A DNA stretch of 64,000 bases from Marinobacter fuscus (GTDB taxonomy: Bacteria > Pseudomonadota > Gammaproteobacteria > Pseudomonadales > Oleiphilaceae): positions 53,532-117,531 of the forward strand of contig NZ_PXNP01000020.1 in the NCBI RefSeq assembly GCF_003007675.1, written 5' to 3'. Position 1 is the first letter of the stretch; every line of letters starts with the position of its first letter. The position numbers were made by a program, and so were the translations under genes. Below the pieces are notes generated by a model, which saw nothing but the letters and a program-made list of their open reading frames with translations, searched no databases and was not told the DNA's origin. Below, piece after piece: positions 27,474 through 36,245 of the stretch.

Positions 27474-28526
27474 ATGACAGGCTGGCGAGGAAACGCGCGC
27501 ATCAGCTCAGGGCTTCGGGGCACTTTGGCAACGGTTTTTGCCAGTGTGGCACTGGCCGGTTGTGGCGCCATGAACCAGATGCTCTACAAAACAACAGGCG
27601 ATGTGATGCAGGGTTTTTCCCGGGATCATACCGTGCCGTATCTGCTGCAGACCGACGATCTTGCCATGGGCTGTTCCATGAGTGAAGCCACCGCCCCCCT
27701 CCTGATGTCGTTCGGGCGGGTTACCAGCGAGCCCGACCAGTTGGCCGTTATGCTGTATCTCTCATCCGGCACCTGTGCCGAAGAGCAGGCCAGAGAGCAC
27801 GAGTTGCAGGCGTTGTCGGCGATGCATGCCATGCAGGCAACCGCCGCAGAGGATGCATACATCCGGCAAAAGCGGGCCCATGCACTGGCAGCCCGCCGTT
27901 ATCTGAAAGGCTGGCAGCATCACAACCGGTTTTACGGCAACCCTGATAGCAGCGAATGCCCGGATTTTGACGATGACCTGGACGAATTTATGTATATGGC
28001 GGGTCTGCTGTCCGGCTTGCAGGCGCTGAATGCTCAGATCCAGTCCACCAGTTCTGAAGGCGTTCCATTCAATACCGGGTCGGTGGTTGGTCGCGCTGCC
28101 CGTTGCCTCGACAACAAGAAGTGGTGGGGGGCTCCGATGGCGCTGAGAGCGGCAGTCTGGTCGATGGTGCCCGGCACCCAGCCTCAGGGTGAGGATGCGT
28201 TTGAGCGCCTGGATATTGCTGCTGGCCAGGGTAAGGCTGCGGGTGTGCGCCTTGGTCATGTGTTCCAGGCTATTGCCGCCCTGAACAAAAGTGATGAGCC
28301 TCTGGTGAAGTCGGTTATCCGGGATCACGCGGCGTCTCTGGATCAGCAACCTGCAGACCCGCAGTGGCGGTTCGTCGATGCCATGGCAACCAATATGCTG
28401 GTGGCCATATCCGACCGGCTCTGGGTGGAACATACCGGGCATAGAACGCCAATGGGTCAGTTCGGAAGCTTCTGGGATGACTCGCAGGCACCGGTTGAAA
28501 CCATGGATCTGGACGATCTGTTGTAA
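27474..28526 (+). CDS. lipoprotein, TRAP transporter TatT-component type
   Basis: 350 residues. The N-terminus is a lipoprotein signal with lipobox LAGC (ATVFASVALAGCGAMNQ), so the protein is lipid-anchored in the periplasm. The mature part is helical, with conserved-looking stretches VPYLLQTDDLAMGCSMSE and LKGWQHHNRFYG, and an acidic C-terminus. The composition and the neighbouring large permease match the TatT family (TRAP-associated extracytoplasmic component), thought to assist substrate delivery from binding proteins to the permease. The ribosome site before the ATG is weak (GGGTAAGACACT). Confidence 0.6.
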   Translation: MTGWRGNARISSGLRGTLATVFASVALAGCGAMNQMLYKTTGDVMQGFSRDHTVPYLLQTDDLAMGCSMSEATAPLLMSFGRVTSEPDQLAVMLYLSSGTCAEEQAREHELQALSAMHAMQATAAEDAYIRQKRAHALAARRYLKGWQHHNRFYGNPDSSECPDFDDDLDEFMYMAGLLSGLQALNAQIQSTSSEGVPFNTGSVVGRAARCLDNKKWWGAPMALRAAVWSMVPGTQPQGEDAFERLDIAAGQGKAAGVRLGHVFQAIAALNKSDEPLVKSVIRDHAASLDQQPADPQWRFVDAMATNMLVAISDRLWVEHTGHRTPMGQFGSFWDDSQAPVETMDLDDLL

Positions 28527-28552
28527 ATTCTCAGGCACTGGAGTATTGCCTC

Positions 28553-30619
28553 ATGATTCAGGGTAGGGTGCATCGCACTGGCCTGGAGTGGTTGTCGTCT
28601 CTGCCAGCCTGCCTGTTGTTGCTGGCCGTGGTGTTGTTTTCCACCAGCAGTGACATCCATAACCAGATGCTACAGGCCGGAGAACAGCTCTGGAGTGGCT
28701 ATTACAAGCTGCGAATGGATCCGGAGGTGCCGGAGTGCAATCCGAACCGGGATGTAGATGCAGAGGTTGCGCGTGAGTTGGCACTCGCGCCCCCGGCAAA
28801 CGACCCCATGGCGGCGTTGTTGGGCGAGTACGATAAAGATCCGGCTGAAGTGCGGGTGGCTGTCGAGCGTGCGCTGGCAGATTGCCGGGCAGCCCATGTG
28901 GGTTATCAGCAATTGCAGGGCAGCCTGACGCCCGGAGTCAGGATCTATCGGTCTCTGGAGCTCTTTGTGGCCGACCTGATCTCATTTGGCTTGACGGCAC
29001 AGCGATATCTGCTGGTGATCCTGGTTATGCTCTGTGCGGTGACGGCAACGCTGACGCGCCACCATATAGCCATGCGCGCCATGGAAACCCGTCTGGATCA
29101 TGTGGTATCCCATACCCTGCAGACGATCGCCAATGCGATGTTGTTTGCTTCGTCGGTGATTTTCCGCCAGTCCAGTCTGGCGAGCAGCACCACGGTTTCG
29201 GCCGGGGAACTGCTGCTGCATAACTTCTGGATTACCGGGTTTGCATGTTTGACCCTGGCCAGCCTGTTTCGGCTGTTCCGGGCGCCAGCGGGGCTGAAAG
29301 CGGGCGGCAACCCTGCCCAAGCGCTCCTGGCTGTGCCTTTGTATACCGTTATGTGCCTGATATCCGGCACCTATTTTGCGCTGATTGGCCACTCGTCCGG
29401 CATTGGTATATATCTGGGCAAGATGATGGAGCTGTCTGACATGTTTCTCAATGTTGGCCTCTATGTCTGGGTTGGTATGATGCTGAAACAGACCCGGGTA
29501 GCGACCCTGGTCTTTAATGTTTTCCGCCCCTGGCGCATGCCGCCGGAGCTGCTGGCGGTGGTTGCGGTGCTGGTGGCGGCAGTGCCCACCGCCTATACCG
29601 GAGCATCCGGTATCTTTGTGATCGCGGCCGGGGCGGTGATTTACAGTGAGCTGCGGGCTGCCGGTGCCCGCCGGCATCTGGCGCTGGCGGCAACGGCGAT
29701 GTCCGGATCTCTGGGTGTGGTATTGCGGCCTTGCCTGCTGGTGGTGGTGATTGCCTACCTGAACCGGGAGGTAACCACCGACGAGTTATTTGCCTGGGGC
29801 GGCTGGGTATTCGTGCTGACGGCTACCCTGTTTGCCGCTGTTGCCCTGGTGTGCAACCGCCAAAGCCCACTTAATCTGGCGCCTGCCGCTGAGGCCTTTC
29901 CCGCCTCGGTGCGGGCGCTTCGTCCATTAGCGCCCTATCTCGCGGTTGGTTTTGCCGTGGTACTGTTCTACCGCTATGCCCTTAACGTTGCGATGGATGA
30001 GTTTTCAGCACCCCGGTTATTGCCCGTAATCATGCTGGCGATTTTGTTATACGAACATATCAGCCTGCGCAAGGGCAAAGGCGGGGCGTCGGGTGAGCTG
30101 GACCATCCAGGGCTGGAGCAAAGCGTCCGCCGCGCCACCAATGATACGACGGCAGAAATTGGAGCGCTGTTGCTGTTGCTGGGATTGTCTGTAAGCCTGG
30201 GCGGTGTCATCGAGCGGGCTCATATCATGGATGCGTTCCCGCAGGCGTTCGACAGTGCCTGGACTGCCATGCTGCTGATGGTTCTGATCCTGGTGGTGCT
30301 GGGTATGATTATGGATGCGTTCGGGGCGGTGATCCTGGTTACTGCAACGGTAGCCGGTATTGCCTACGCCAGTGGCATTCATCCGATTCACTTCTGGATG
30401 GTCACCCTGGTGGCCTTCGAGCTGGGTTACCTGAGCCCGCCTGTTGCCCTCAACCACCTGCTTACCCGGCAGGTGGTGGGGGAGGCCGAGGTGCTTGCGG
30501 CCCAGCAGGAACCGGGCAACTTTTACCAGCGCCACGAACGGATCATCATGCCGCTGATTGCCATGGGGATGGCGCTGGTACTGGTTGCGTTCGGTCCCCT
30601 GCTGTTCTACGCGATGTAA
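28553..30619 (+). CDS. TRAP transporter large permease, extended (DctM-like)
   Basis: 688 residues, far longer than the usual 430 of DctM. Residues about 1-260 contain a membrane anchor (LPACLLLLAVVLFS), a soluble stretch of about 100 residues with two Cys, and further hydrophobic helices, possibly in place of a separate DctQ small subunit. The remainder is DctM-like: TGASGIFVIAAGAVIYSEL, AMSGSLGVVLRPCLLVVVIA, and GMIMDAFGAVILVTATVAGI, with FELGYLSPPVALNHLL matching the re-entrant loops. It likely works with the two upstream periplasmic components as a sodium-driven importer. It starts 26 bases after the lipoprotein gene; the substrate is unknown. Confidence 0.75.
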   Translation: MIQGRVHRTGLEWLSSLPACLLLLAVVLFSTSSDIHNQMLQAGEQLWSGYYKLRMDPEVPECNPNRDVDAEVARELALAPPANDPMAALLGEYDKDPAEVRVAVERALADCRAAHVGYQQLQGSLTPGVRIYRSLELFVADLISFGLTAQRYLLVILVMLCAVTATLTRHHIAMRAMETRLDHVVSHTLQTIANAMLFASSVIFRQSSLASSTTVSAGELLLHNFWITGFACLTLASLFRLFRAPAGLKAGGNPAQALLAVPLYTVMCLISGTYFALIGHSSGIGIYLGKMMELSDMFLNVGLYVWVGMMLKQTRVATLVFNVFRPWRMPPELLAVVAVLVAAVPTAYTGASGIFVIAAGAVIYSELRAAGARRHLALAATAMSGSLGVVLRPCLLVVVIAYLNREVTTDELFAWGGWVFVLTATLFAAVALVCNRQSPLNLAPAAEAFPASVRALRPLAPYLAVGFAVVLFYRYALNVAMDEFSAPRLLPVIMLAILLYEHISLRKGKGGASGELDHPGLEQSVRRATNDTTAEIGALLLLLGLSVSLGGVIERAHIMDAFPQAFDSAWTAMLLMVLILVVLGMIMDAFGAVILVTATVAGIAYASGIHPIHFWMVTLVAFELGYLSPPVALNHLLTRQVVGEAEVLAAQQEPGNFYQRHERIIMPLIAMGMALVLVAFGPLLFYAM

Positions 30620-30645
30620 CCGTATGCCACGCCGGTAGCCCGGGC

Positions 30646-32532
30646 TTATCGCATCAGTACAGTGGCTCGCTTCAACAGGGGCTGCGCCCGGCTGGTGCGG
30701 TTTCTGGCGAGCAGGGTATCGGCCATGGCCAGATAGGATTCAGCCAGTCGCCGCTCTGCCGCCACGACTTCTTCGAACTCTTCCGGAAGCTGTTTTTTCA
30801 GTGCCTGAATGTCGTCGAATACCTTATCCAACTGTGAGCTGGAACGGGCGCCTTCGATGCTTTCCGACCACTGGCTGAATTTACGCGCGTAAAATGCCAG
30901 TGCCGCTTCTCTGGGGAAGGGTTGCAACCCATCTTCTTTGGCGGTTTCCCGGTACCGCGCCAGGGCGCTGGCTGCATCTTTGAGCTTTTCAAGCTCCAGG
31001 CGCTGTTCGTCGGTTTCTGTCACCTGGGCAAAAAACCGGTTGCCTATGGTTAGCAGGTGCGCTTGCCGGGGAGCATCGAATGCATCGAGTGCATTGCCAA
31101 CCCGTTTCATGTAACCGGCGATGGCGGTGTCGGATGGCCGGGATAGCTGGCCGCCCAGAAATTCCAGATTCTGCGCCAGTTTCAGCAGTGTCCCGGATTC
31201 TTCCGCATTCGTGTAGTTGCCCTGTGTCAGGGTGGAGTTGATCTCTTTGTCCAGCGCCTGCTGCAAAGCGATCTGGCGATCTTCAATTCGGGCCTTCACC
31301 CTGCGCAGTTCTGCATCCCTGGGAAACAGGGTCAGCGCGCTACGGATGTCATCCAGAGCTTGGGGAATGTTTGGCAGGCCATTGTCTGCATCTGGCTTGA
31401 GTGCCTGGTCGATCTGGTTCAGGTAATGGCTCACCAGCGATTCCTGGCGGAGTTTCAGCAAGCCCGCCCGCTCGATTTCAGGCTGCTGCTGAACCTCTTG
31501 CAGCAGCTGTGCGGGGGGGACATCTTTCAGTGAAGCAAGGTATGCCTGCTGCTGTGAGAGGTCATTCATGGACTGCCTGGCCAGCCCGGCTTCGGCCAGG
31601 CTGCTTTGCCAGGCCATGGCAGCGGCAGAGAGCGCGCCTACCGTCAGCGTAATCTGGGCGGCTGTTGCCCAGGGCAGGGGGGTAATAGCCCGCTTGAACC
31701 GGTCGATAGACAGGGTGTTCTGGTTGCCCAACAGCTGTTGTTTCAGGCTCAGCCAGACTTTCAGAGGCATATTGCCGGGCCGCGACACGCGGGCTGCCTG
31801 CCGTTGCTCTTTGGTCAGTGATTGCCGGTTGAACGGATGCTGAGCGCTCAGCAGCTCATAGCAAATACAGGCCAGAGCAAAGACGTCCGCTTTGCTGGTG
31901 GGCTCTTTGTCGTCTGCCAGTTCCGGCAGGGAGTACGCCGGGGTATAGCCGTACACCGACGTTTCGTCCCGCGCCGGGCTGAGGAAGTCTTCCTGAAGCG
32001 GATCTGTGAGCACCCTTGACACGCCAAAATCCAGCAGTTTGATCTGCCCGGTGCGGGTAAAGAATATATTGGAGGGCTTGAGATCCGCGTGTACGACACT
32101 GTGCTTGTGGGCATAAGTCAGGGCGGCAAGAATTTGCTCGATGATTTCCCGAACCCCTTTCCACTTCAGCCCGTTTGGCCGCGAGCGCTGAATCATCCGG
32201 CTCAGGGGTTCGCCTTCCAGCAGCTCCATCACCATGAAGCAGGTGTCGCCATCTTGCTGCAGATCCAGCACCCGAATGATGTTGGGATGACTCAGCCTCC
32301 GGGTTTTGGCGACTTCCCGGGCCAGAACTCCCAGGGTTCCCTCCTGATTCAGCATGTCCGGCTTGAGAATTTTGATGGCTACCTGGCAGTCGCTGGCACC
32401 GGCGGACTCCAACTGGATATCCACCGCGCGATAGACATCGCTCATGCCCCCCGAGGCAATCAGCGCTTCGATCCGATAGCGATCATTGAGGATCTCGCCG
32501 ATCCACTTATGCTTGCTCGCTTTTTCAGACAT
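30646..32532 (-). CDS. ppkA: T6SS-associated Ser/Thr protein kinase (PpkA type)
   Basis: 628 residues from the ATG at 32532 (MSEKASKHKW). The kinase domain (about 15-270) has a glycine loop (IASGGMSDVYRAVD), the Lys in CQVAIKILKP, the catalytic loop VVHADLKPSNIFF, LLDFGVSR and an APE-like YSLPEL. The catalytic loop is HAD rather than HRD, so it is a non-RD kinase, but the Asp and Asn are kept. A membrane segment near residue 320 (AQITLTVGALSAAAMAW) precedes a Gln/Leu-rich coiled periplasmic region of about 290 residues. In P. aeruginosa PpkA phosphorylates Fha to activate H1-T6SS; PppA reverses this. The gene follows the PAAR gene by two bases. Confidence 0.88.
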   Translation of the reverse strand: MSEKASKHKWIGEILNDRYRIEALIASGGMSDVYRAVDIQLESAGASDCQVAIKILKPDMLNQEGTLGVLAREVAKTRRLSHPNIIRVLDLQQDGDTCFMVMELLEGEPLSRMIQRSRPNGLKWKGVREIIEQILAALTYAHKHSVVHADLKPSNIFFTRTGQIKLLDFGVSRVLTDPLQEDFLSPARDETSVYGYTPAYSLPELADDKEPTSKADVFALACICYELLSAQHPFNRQSLTKEQRQAARVSRPGNMPLKVWLSLKQQLLGNQNTLSIDRFKRAITPLPWATAAQITLTVGALSAAAMAWQSSLAEAGLARQSMNDLSQQQAYLASLKDVPPAQLLQEVQQQPEIERAGLLKLRQESLVSHYLNQIDQALKPDADNGLPNIPQALDDIRSALTLFPRDAELRRVKARIEDRQIALQQALDKEINSTLTQGNYTNAEESGTLLKLAQNLEFLGGQLSRPSDTAIAGYMKRVGNALDAFDAPRQAHLLTIGNRFFAQVTETDEQRLELEKLKDAASALARYRETAKEDGLQPFPREAALAFYARKFSQWSESIEGARSSSQLDKVFDDIQALKKQLPEEFEEVVAAERRLAESYLAMADTLLARNRTSRAQPLLKRATVLMR

Positions 32533-32534
32533 TA

Positions 32535-32825
32535 TCAGCCCCCCACCAGCACGGTTGGGTTGCCGACAACGATCTCGCCACCGTGTTCGGTGAGGTCGCC
32601 CACCCGGGCAACCGGCAGTCCGTTGGCAAACACCGTGGCCGACCCCTGAACAATGGTGTCGGGAGGGCCAACACACACCAGCTTGTCAGTCATTCTGGCG
32701 ACGGGTTGGCCACCGGTGAAAACGTTAGGAGAGGCTGCCAGAGTAGGGCCTCCAACGTGCGGCACAGGGCCGTTGAAGGCGGGGCAACGATGGAAGGCCC
32801 CGAGAAAAGCAATTGGCTTGCTCAT
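32535..32825 (-). CDS. PAAR-domain spike-tip protein
   Basis: 96 residues with repeated Val-Gly/Pro turns and several His and Cys: PIAFLGAFHRCPAFNGPVPH, MTDKLVCVGPPDTIVQGS, and VARVGDLTEHGGEIVVG. These are typical of PAAR proteins, which bind one zinc and sharpen the VgrG spike. No toxin is fused. Start ATG at 32825 (MSKPIAF); a TTG two codons upstream is less likely. It forms a two-gene unit with ppkA, divergent from the main T6SS operon. VgrG and the Rhs protein at the far end lack a PAAR of their own, so this may be the shared tip. Confidence 0.87.
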   Translation of the reverse strand: MSKPIAFLGAFHRCPAFNGPVPHVGGPTLAASPNVFTGGQPVARMTDKLVCVGPPDTIVQGSATVFANGLPVARVGDLTEHGGEIVVGNPTVLVGG

Positions 32826-32955
32826 GTGCAATGCGTCCCTGAAAAATCGGCTGTCCGTAGGTGTTACCGGGCAGAATGTTCTGCCATCCGACTAGTCAGG
32901 TCAACCCCTCGCTGTGGACGAAGTCTTAAATATTGACAATGTCGTTTGACGAAAA

Positions 32956-32984
32956 TTGACAGTTCAGGGTTGCTTGCATAGTAT
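32956..32984 (+). promoter_or_regulatory. consensus-like sigma-70 promoter of the main T6SS operon
   Basis: TTGACA (perfect -35) at 32956-32961, exactly 17 bases, then TAGTAT at 32979-32984 (4/6 match). It would start transcription near 32991, about 125 bases before tagH. Two further TTGAC copies lie just upstream at 32933 and 32946, possibly part of an operator. The gap 32826-33115 has nothing else recognisable. Confidence 0.65.
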
Positions 32985-33115
32985 CTTGCCCGAGATTGCT
33001 GACGCTCCGGAGAGGGGCATTTCCTCGGCAATTTCGGGTTTTCACACATTGAGTCCAGGGAACAGGAGAGTGGGATCGGCGTCGATTGCCCGGTTCCTGG
33101 CGCACAGGGAAGAGT

Positions 33116-34381
33116 ATGGCAATGCTGCTAGAACTCAACATCACCAGTTACCAGAGGCTTTCGCCCAGTGTGTCGGGCCGTAAACTGATCGAGCCCGGTC
33201 AGGTGGTAACGGTGGGCCGTTCCCCGGATTGCCACTGGCACTTGCCGGATCCCTCCCGTGTTCTCTCCTCCAGCCATGCCGAGTTCCGGCTGGATGGTAA
33301 TCGTTTCGTTGTAGCCGATACCTCAACCAATGGCTTGTTCCTGAACGGAAGCCAGACACCGGTTGGGCGCGACAATATGGCCGAACTTGCAGACGGCGAC
33401 GTTCTGCGCTTGGGGGACTTCGAGCTTTCGGTCACTGTTCGATCAAGCCATGAATCACCCGCCTCTTCCGTGGCCGAATCTGCTTCAGTGGCCGACTCTG
33501 CACCCGACCTTCCGGCAGCGGGCCTGGCCCCAGTGGCGAGCCCGGCGATGATGAGCGAGCCGGTTCAGCCTGAAGCGGCAGCCATTCCGGAGTCACCGAC
33601 AAGGGTGTCCGGTAACGACTTCCGGGATTTTCTTGGCGCCGGGCTCGGCGAGCGGGTGATGGAAGACAGTCATGTCTCGCTGCCAGAGCCTGAAATCCCC
33701 GGAGAATGGAACTGGGGAGCCCCCGTAGCACCTGCCGACCGACAGGAACCTCGCCATCCAACCTCTTATGCGGATCCGGTTATGCCGGAACAGGCAGCGG
33801 CCAGGGGCAGCGATACCGAGTTGCTATCGGCGATATTTGAAGGGCTTGGGCTGCATGCAGAACGAGTAGAAGATGCCGGGCCGGAATTCGGTCGTCAGCT
33901 CGGCGCGCTTACCCGTGTTCTGCTGGATCGTCTGTTGGACCTGATGCATGTCCGGGCACGGCAGAAACAGCAGCTCCGGGTTGCGCAGACGCTGTTTCAG
34001 CGCAGTGAGAACAATCCTCTGAAATTCTCCGCCACACCCCAGGATGCCATAGACAGCCTGTTACTGCGCCCCCATGGGGCAAACCTGGGGCCGATAGATT
34101 CGGTGAATCGCGCCTTCGACGATCTGTTCTCCCATGAGCAGGCGCTGCTCAAGGGTGTTGAAGCCGTGGTTCAGGACATTCTGGCGGATCCGCCGGAAGT
34201 AAAGGATGCAATTGGAGTGAAAGGTGTTTTCGGTCGCCGTAAAGCGATTGAAACAATGCAGCGGCATCGTTCCTGGCAGAAAGAACAATACGGCAGCAAC
34301 GACCGAATGCTGAGAAGCGATGTCTTTATCGAAGCCTATGAAGAGGCTGCCGACGGCAACAGCGAATCCGGGGGAGCATGA
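33116..34381 (+). CDS. tagH: T6SS FHA-domain scaffold (Fha/TagH)
   Basis: 421 residues from the ATG at 33116, after AGGGAAG. The N-terminal FHA domain carries the phosphothreonine pocket: VVTVGRSPDCHWHLPD, VLSSSHAEFRL and ADTSTNGLFLNG. A Pro/Ala/Ser-rich linker (about residues 115-220) leads to the conserved TagH C-terminal region (VLLDRLLDLMHVRARQKQQL, LKFSATPQDAIDSLL). In the threonine phosphorylation pathway the kinase PpkA phosphorylates this scaffold, which then promotes T6SS assembly; PppA counters it. First gene of the operon. Confidence 0.93.
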   Translation: MAMLLELNITSYQRLSPSVSGRKLIEPGQVVTVGRSPDCHWHLPDPSRVLSSSHAEFRLDGNRFVVADTSTNGLFLNGSQTPVGRDNMAELADGDVLRLGDFELSVTVRSSHESPASSVAESASVADSAPDLPAAGLAPVASPAMMSEPVQPEAAAIPESPTRVSGNDFRDFLGAGLGERVMEDSHVSLPEPEIPGEWNWGAPVAPADRQEPRHPTSYADPVMPEQAAARGSDTELLSAIFEGLGLHAERVEDAGPEFGRQLGALTRVLLDRLLDLMHVRARQKQQLRVAQTLFQRSENNPLKFSATPQDAIDSLLLRPHGANLGPIDSVNRAFDDLFSHEQALLKGVEAVVQDILADPPEVKDAIGVKGVFGRRKAIETMQRHRSWQKEQYGSNDRMLRSDVFIEAYEEAADGNSESGGA

Positions 34382-34385
34382 TCAG

Positions 34386-34841
34386 ATGATTCGGGCAGTA
34401 GTAGCGTTAACGCTTGTGCTGATGTTGGGTGGCTGCGTGGTTGCAAACGCAATTGTTGACCCCTACACCGATCTTAACTTCAAAGCGTACGGCAATATCA
34501 ATCCGGACGACAGTGGCCGTTCTTCGCCGCTGGTTGTGCGGGTGTACGAGCTGAATTCCGCTGCGGCCTTCAAAGATGCCGGTTTCTTCGAACTCTACGA
34601 CAATGCTCCGGAGGTTCTCGGGGAAACGCTGCTGGGTACAACAGAGCTGATTGTTCGCCCGGGGCGCGGGCGTAATCAGATGATGCGCTTGCACCACAAT
34701 ACCACCCACCTGGGCATTATCGGAGCGTTCCGTGATATCGACAACGCCGAGTGGAAACTCACGCTGGTTGCGAACCCGCGCGACTACAAAAACCGTGATA
34801 TCAGGATTGATAGCCGCTCAATTTCACGGGACGAGAGCTGA
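34386..34841 (+). CDS. tssJ: T6SS outer-membrane lipoprotein
   Basis: 151 residues from the ATG at 34386. The signal has lipobox LGGC (VVALTLVLMLGGCVV). The mature part follows the TssJ transthyretin-like pattern: SSPLVVRVYELNSAAAFKDA, FFELYDN, PGRGRNQMMRLHHNTTHLGI and IGAFRDIDNAEWKL. TssJ anchors TssM to the outer membrane. Four bases after the tagH stop. Confidence 0.93.
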   Translation: MIRAVVALTLVLMLGGCVVANAIVDPYTDLNFKAYGNINPDDSGRSSPLVVRVYELNSAAAFKDAGFFELYDNAPEVLGETLLGTTELIVRPGRGRNQMMRLHHNTTHLGIIGAFRDIDNAEWKLTLVANPRDYKNRDIRIDSRSISRDES

Positions 34842-34893
34842 CTCGGATAGCAACGTCATCTTGCCAGTTCATGAACAAGGGATGCAGTAAATC

Positions 34894-36216
34894 ATGGATC
34901 GAATAGCCAAAGTTGCCTGGTCGGAAGGTATGTTGCTCCGGCCCCAGCACTTCCAGCAGCAGGACCGGTTCCTGTATCAGGCAGCGCGCAATCGTCATGC
35001 GCGAACCGCCATTCACGGTTACGGTATTTCCCACCTCGAACTGGATGCTCAGGCCCTGGGCCTGAGCCAGGTATCACTGGTGAAGGTGGCCGGTATCTTC
35101 CCGGATGGCATGCCCTTCAGCTTTGACCAGACCGAAAAGCTGGTTCTTGAGGTTCCGAAAGACGCCCGTGATGAGCTGGTGTATCTGGTGTTGCCCATGG
35201 AAAAACTGGCGGGCACCAATGTTGCCGCAGATGCGGGGACTCAGGGTGCCCGGTATCGTTTTGAGGAAGTCAGCCTGCTGGACGACTCGGCAGACGATGG
35301 TGAGGAAGAGCTGTTGGGGCTGGCCAACCTCAACCCCCGGCTCAAGCTGGGCCGCGATGATCTGGCAGGGTTCGTTTATCTGGCGGTCGCCAGAATTGTT
35401 GAGGTTGTGAATGAAAAAGAGGTCAAACTTGACCGTGGTTTCATTCCTCCAACCCTCGACGTTGATGCCATTGCCCCGCTCGCCTCGTTCCTGCGCGAAA
35501 TACTGGGCATGGTTAAGCAGCGGGCCAAGGCACTGGCCGTGCGCATGCAAAAGGGCGCAGAGCAGTCCTCAACCCTGTTTGACGTGCTGATGCTGCAGAC
35601 CCTGAATCGCTGGCAGCCCATGCTCGAGCACTTGAAAGCCTCGCCGCAGGTGCACCCCGAACGTTTTTACGAGCTTGCGGTTACCCTGACCGGAGAGCTG
35701 GCGTTGTTTACCCGGGCTGACAAGATGGTTCCTGATCTTCCCGGCTATCGTCATGACCAGCTTACCGAGACCTTCGGTGATCTGGCCGCTCTGTTGAGCC
35801 AGTCTCTCAGTACCGTGCTGGAGCAGACCGCGATTGCCCTGAAGCTGGAAAACGCCCAGTACGGCATCCGGGTTGCGCCGCTGCCCGACAGCAGTGTTCT
35901 GGAGTCATCCCAGTTCGTGCTGGCGGTCAAGGCGGATCTGCCAACCGAGGATATTCGCCGTCGCCTGCCTGCCCAGATCAAGCTTGGTGCCGTGGAACAC
36001 ATCCGGGATCTGGTCAACAACCACTTGCCCGGCATACCCGTCAGTGCCTTGCCGGTGGCGCCCCGGCAGATTCCTTATCACGCCGGGTATCACTACTTCC
36101 TGCTTGATGGAAGCAGTGAGCGTTGGCAGCACCTCCGGCAGAGTGGCGGGCTGGCAATTCATGTGTCCGGTAACTATCCGGGCCTGGAACTCGAGCTCTG
36201 GTCGGTGCGGCAATAG
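34894..36216 (+). CDS. tssK: T6SS baseplate subunit
   Basis: 440 residues starting KVAWSEGMLLRPQHFQQQDR, the family hallmark, with an RPQHFQ motif. TssK trimers connect the baseplate to the TssJLM membrane complex. The end (VAPRQIPYHAGYHYFLLDGS) is the typical receptor-binding C-terminal region. The ribosome site is modest (AGGGATGCAG). 52 bases separate it from tssJ. Confidence 0.95.
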   Translation: MDRIAKVAWSEGMLLRPQHFQQQDRFLYQAARNRHARTAIHGYGISHLELDAQALGLSQVSLVKVAGIFPDGMPFSFDQTEKLVLEVPKDARDELVYLVLPMEKLAGTNVAADAGTQGARYRFEEVSLLDDSADDGEEELLGLANLNPRLKLGRDDLAGFVYLAVARIVEVVNEKEVKLDRGFIPPTLDVDAIAPLASFLREILGMVKQRAKALAVRMQKGAEQSSTLFDVLMLQTLNRWQPMLEHLKASPQVHPERFYELAVTLTGELALFTRADKMVPDLPGYRHDQLTETFGDLAALLSQSLSTVLEQTAIALKLENAQYGIRVAPLPDSSVLESSQFVLAVKADLPTEDIRRRLPAQIKLGAVEHIRDLVNNHLPGIPVSALPVAPRQIPYHAGYHYFLLDGSSERWQHLRQSGGLAIHVSGNYPGLELELWSVRQ

Positions 36217-36245
36217 CCCGCCCGTGATACTGCAGGGATTGCATC

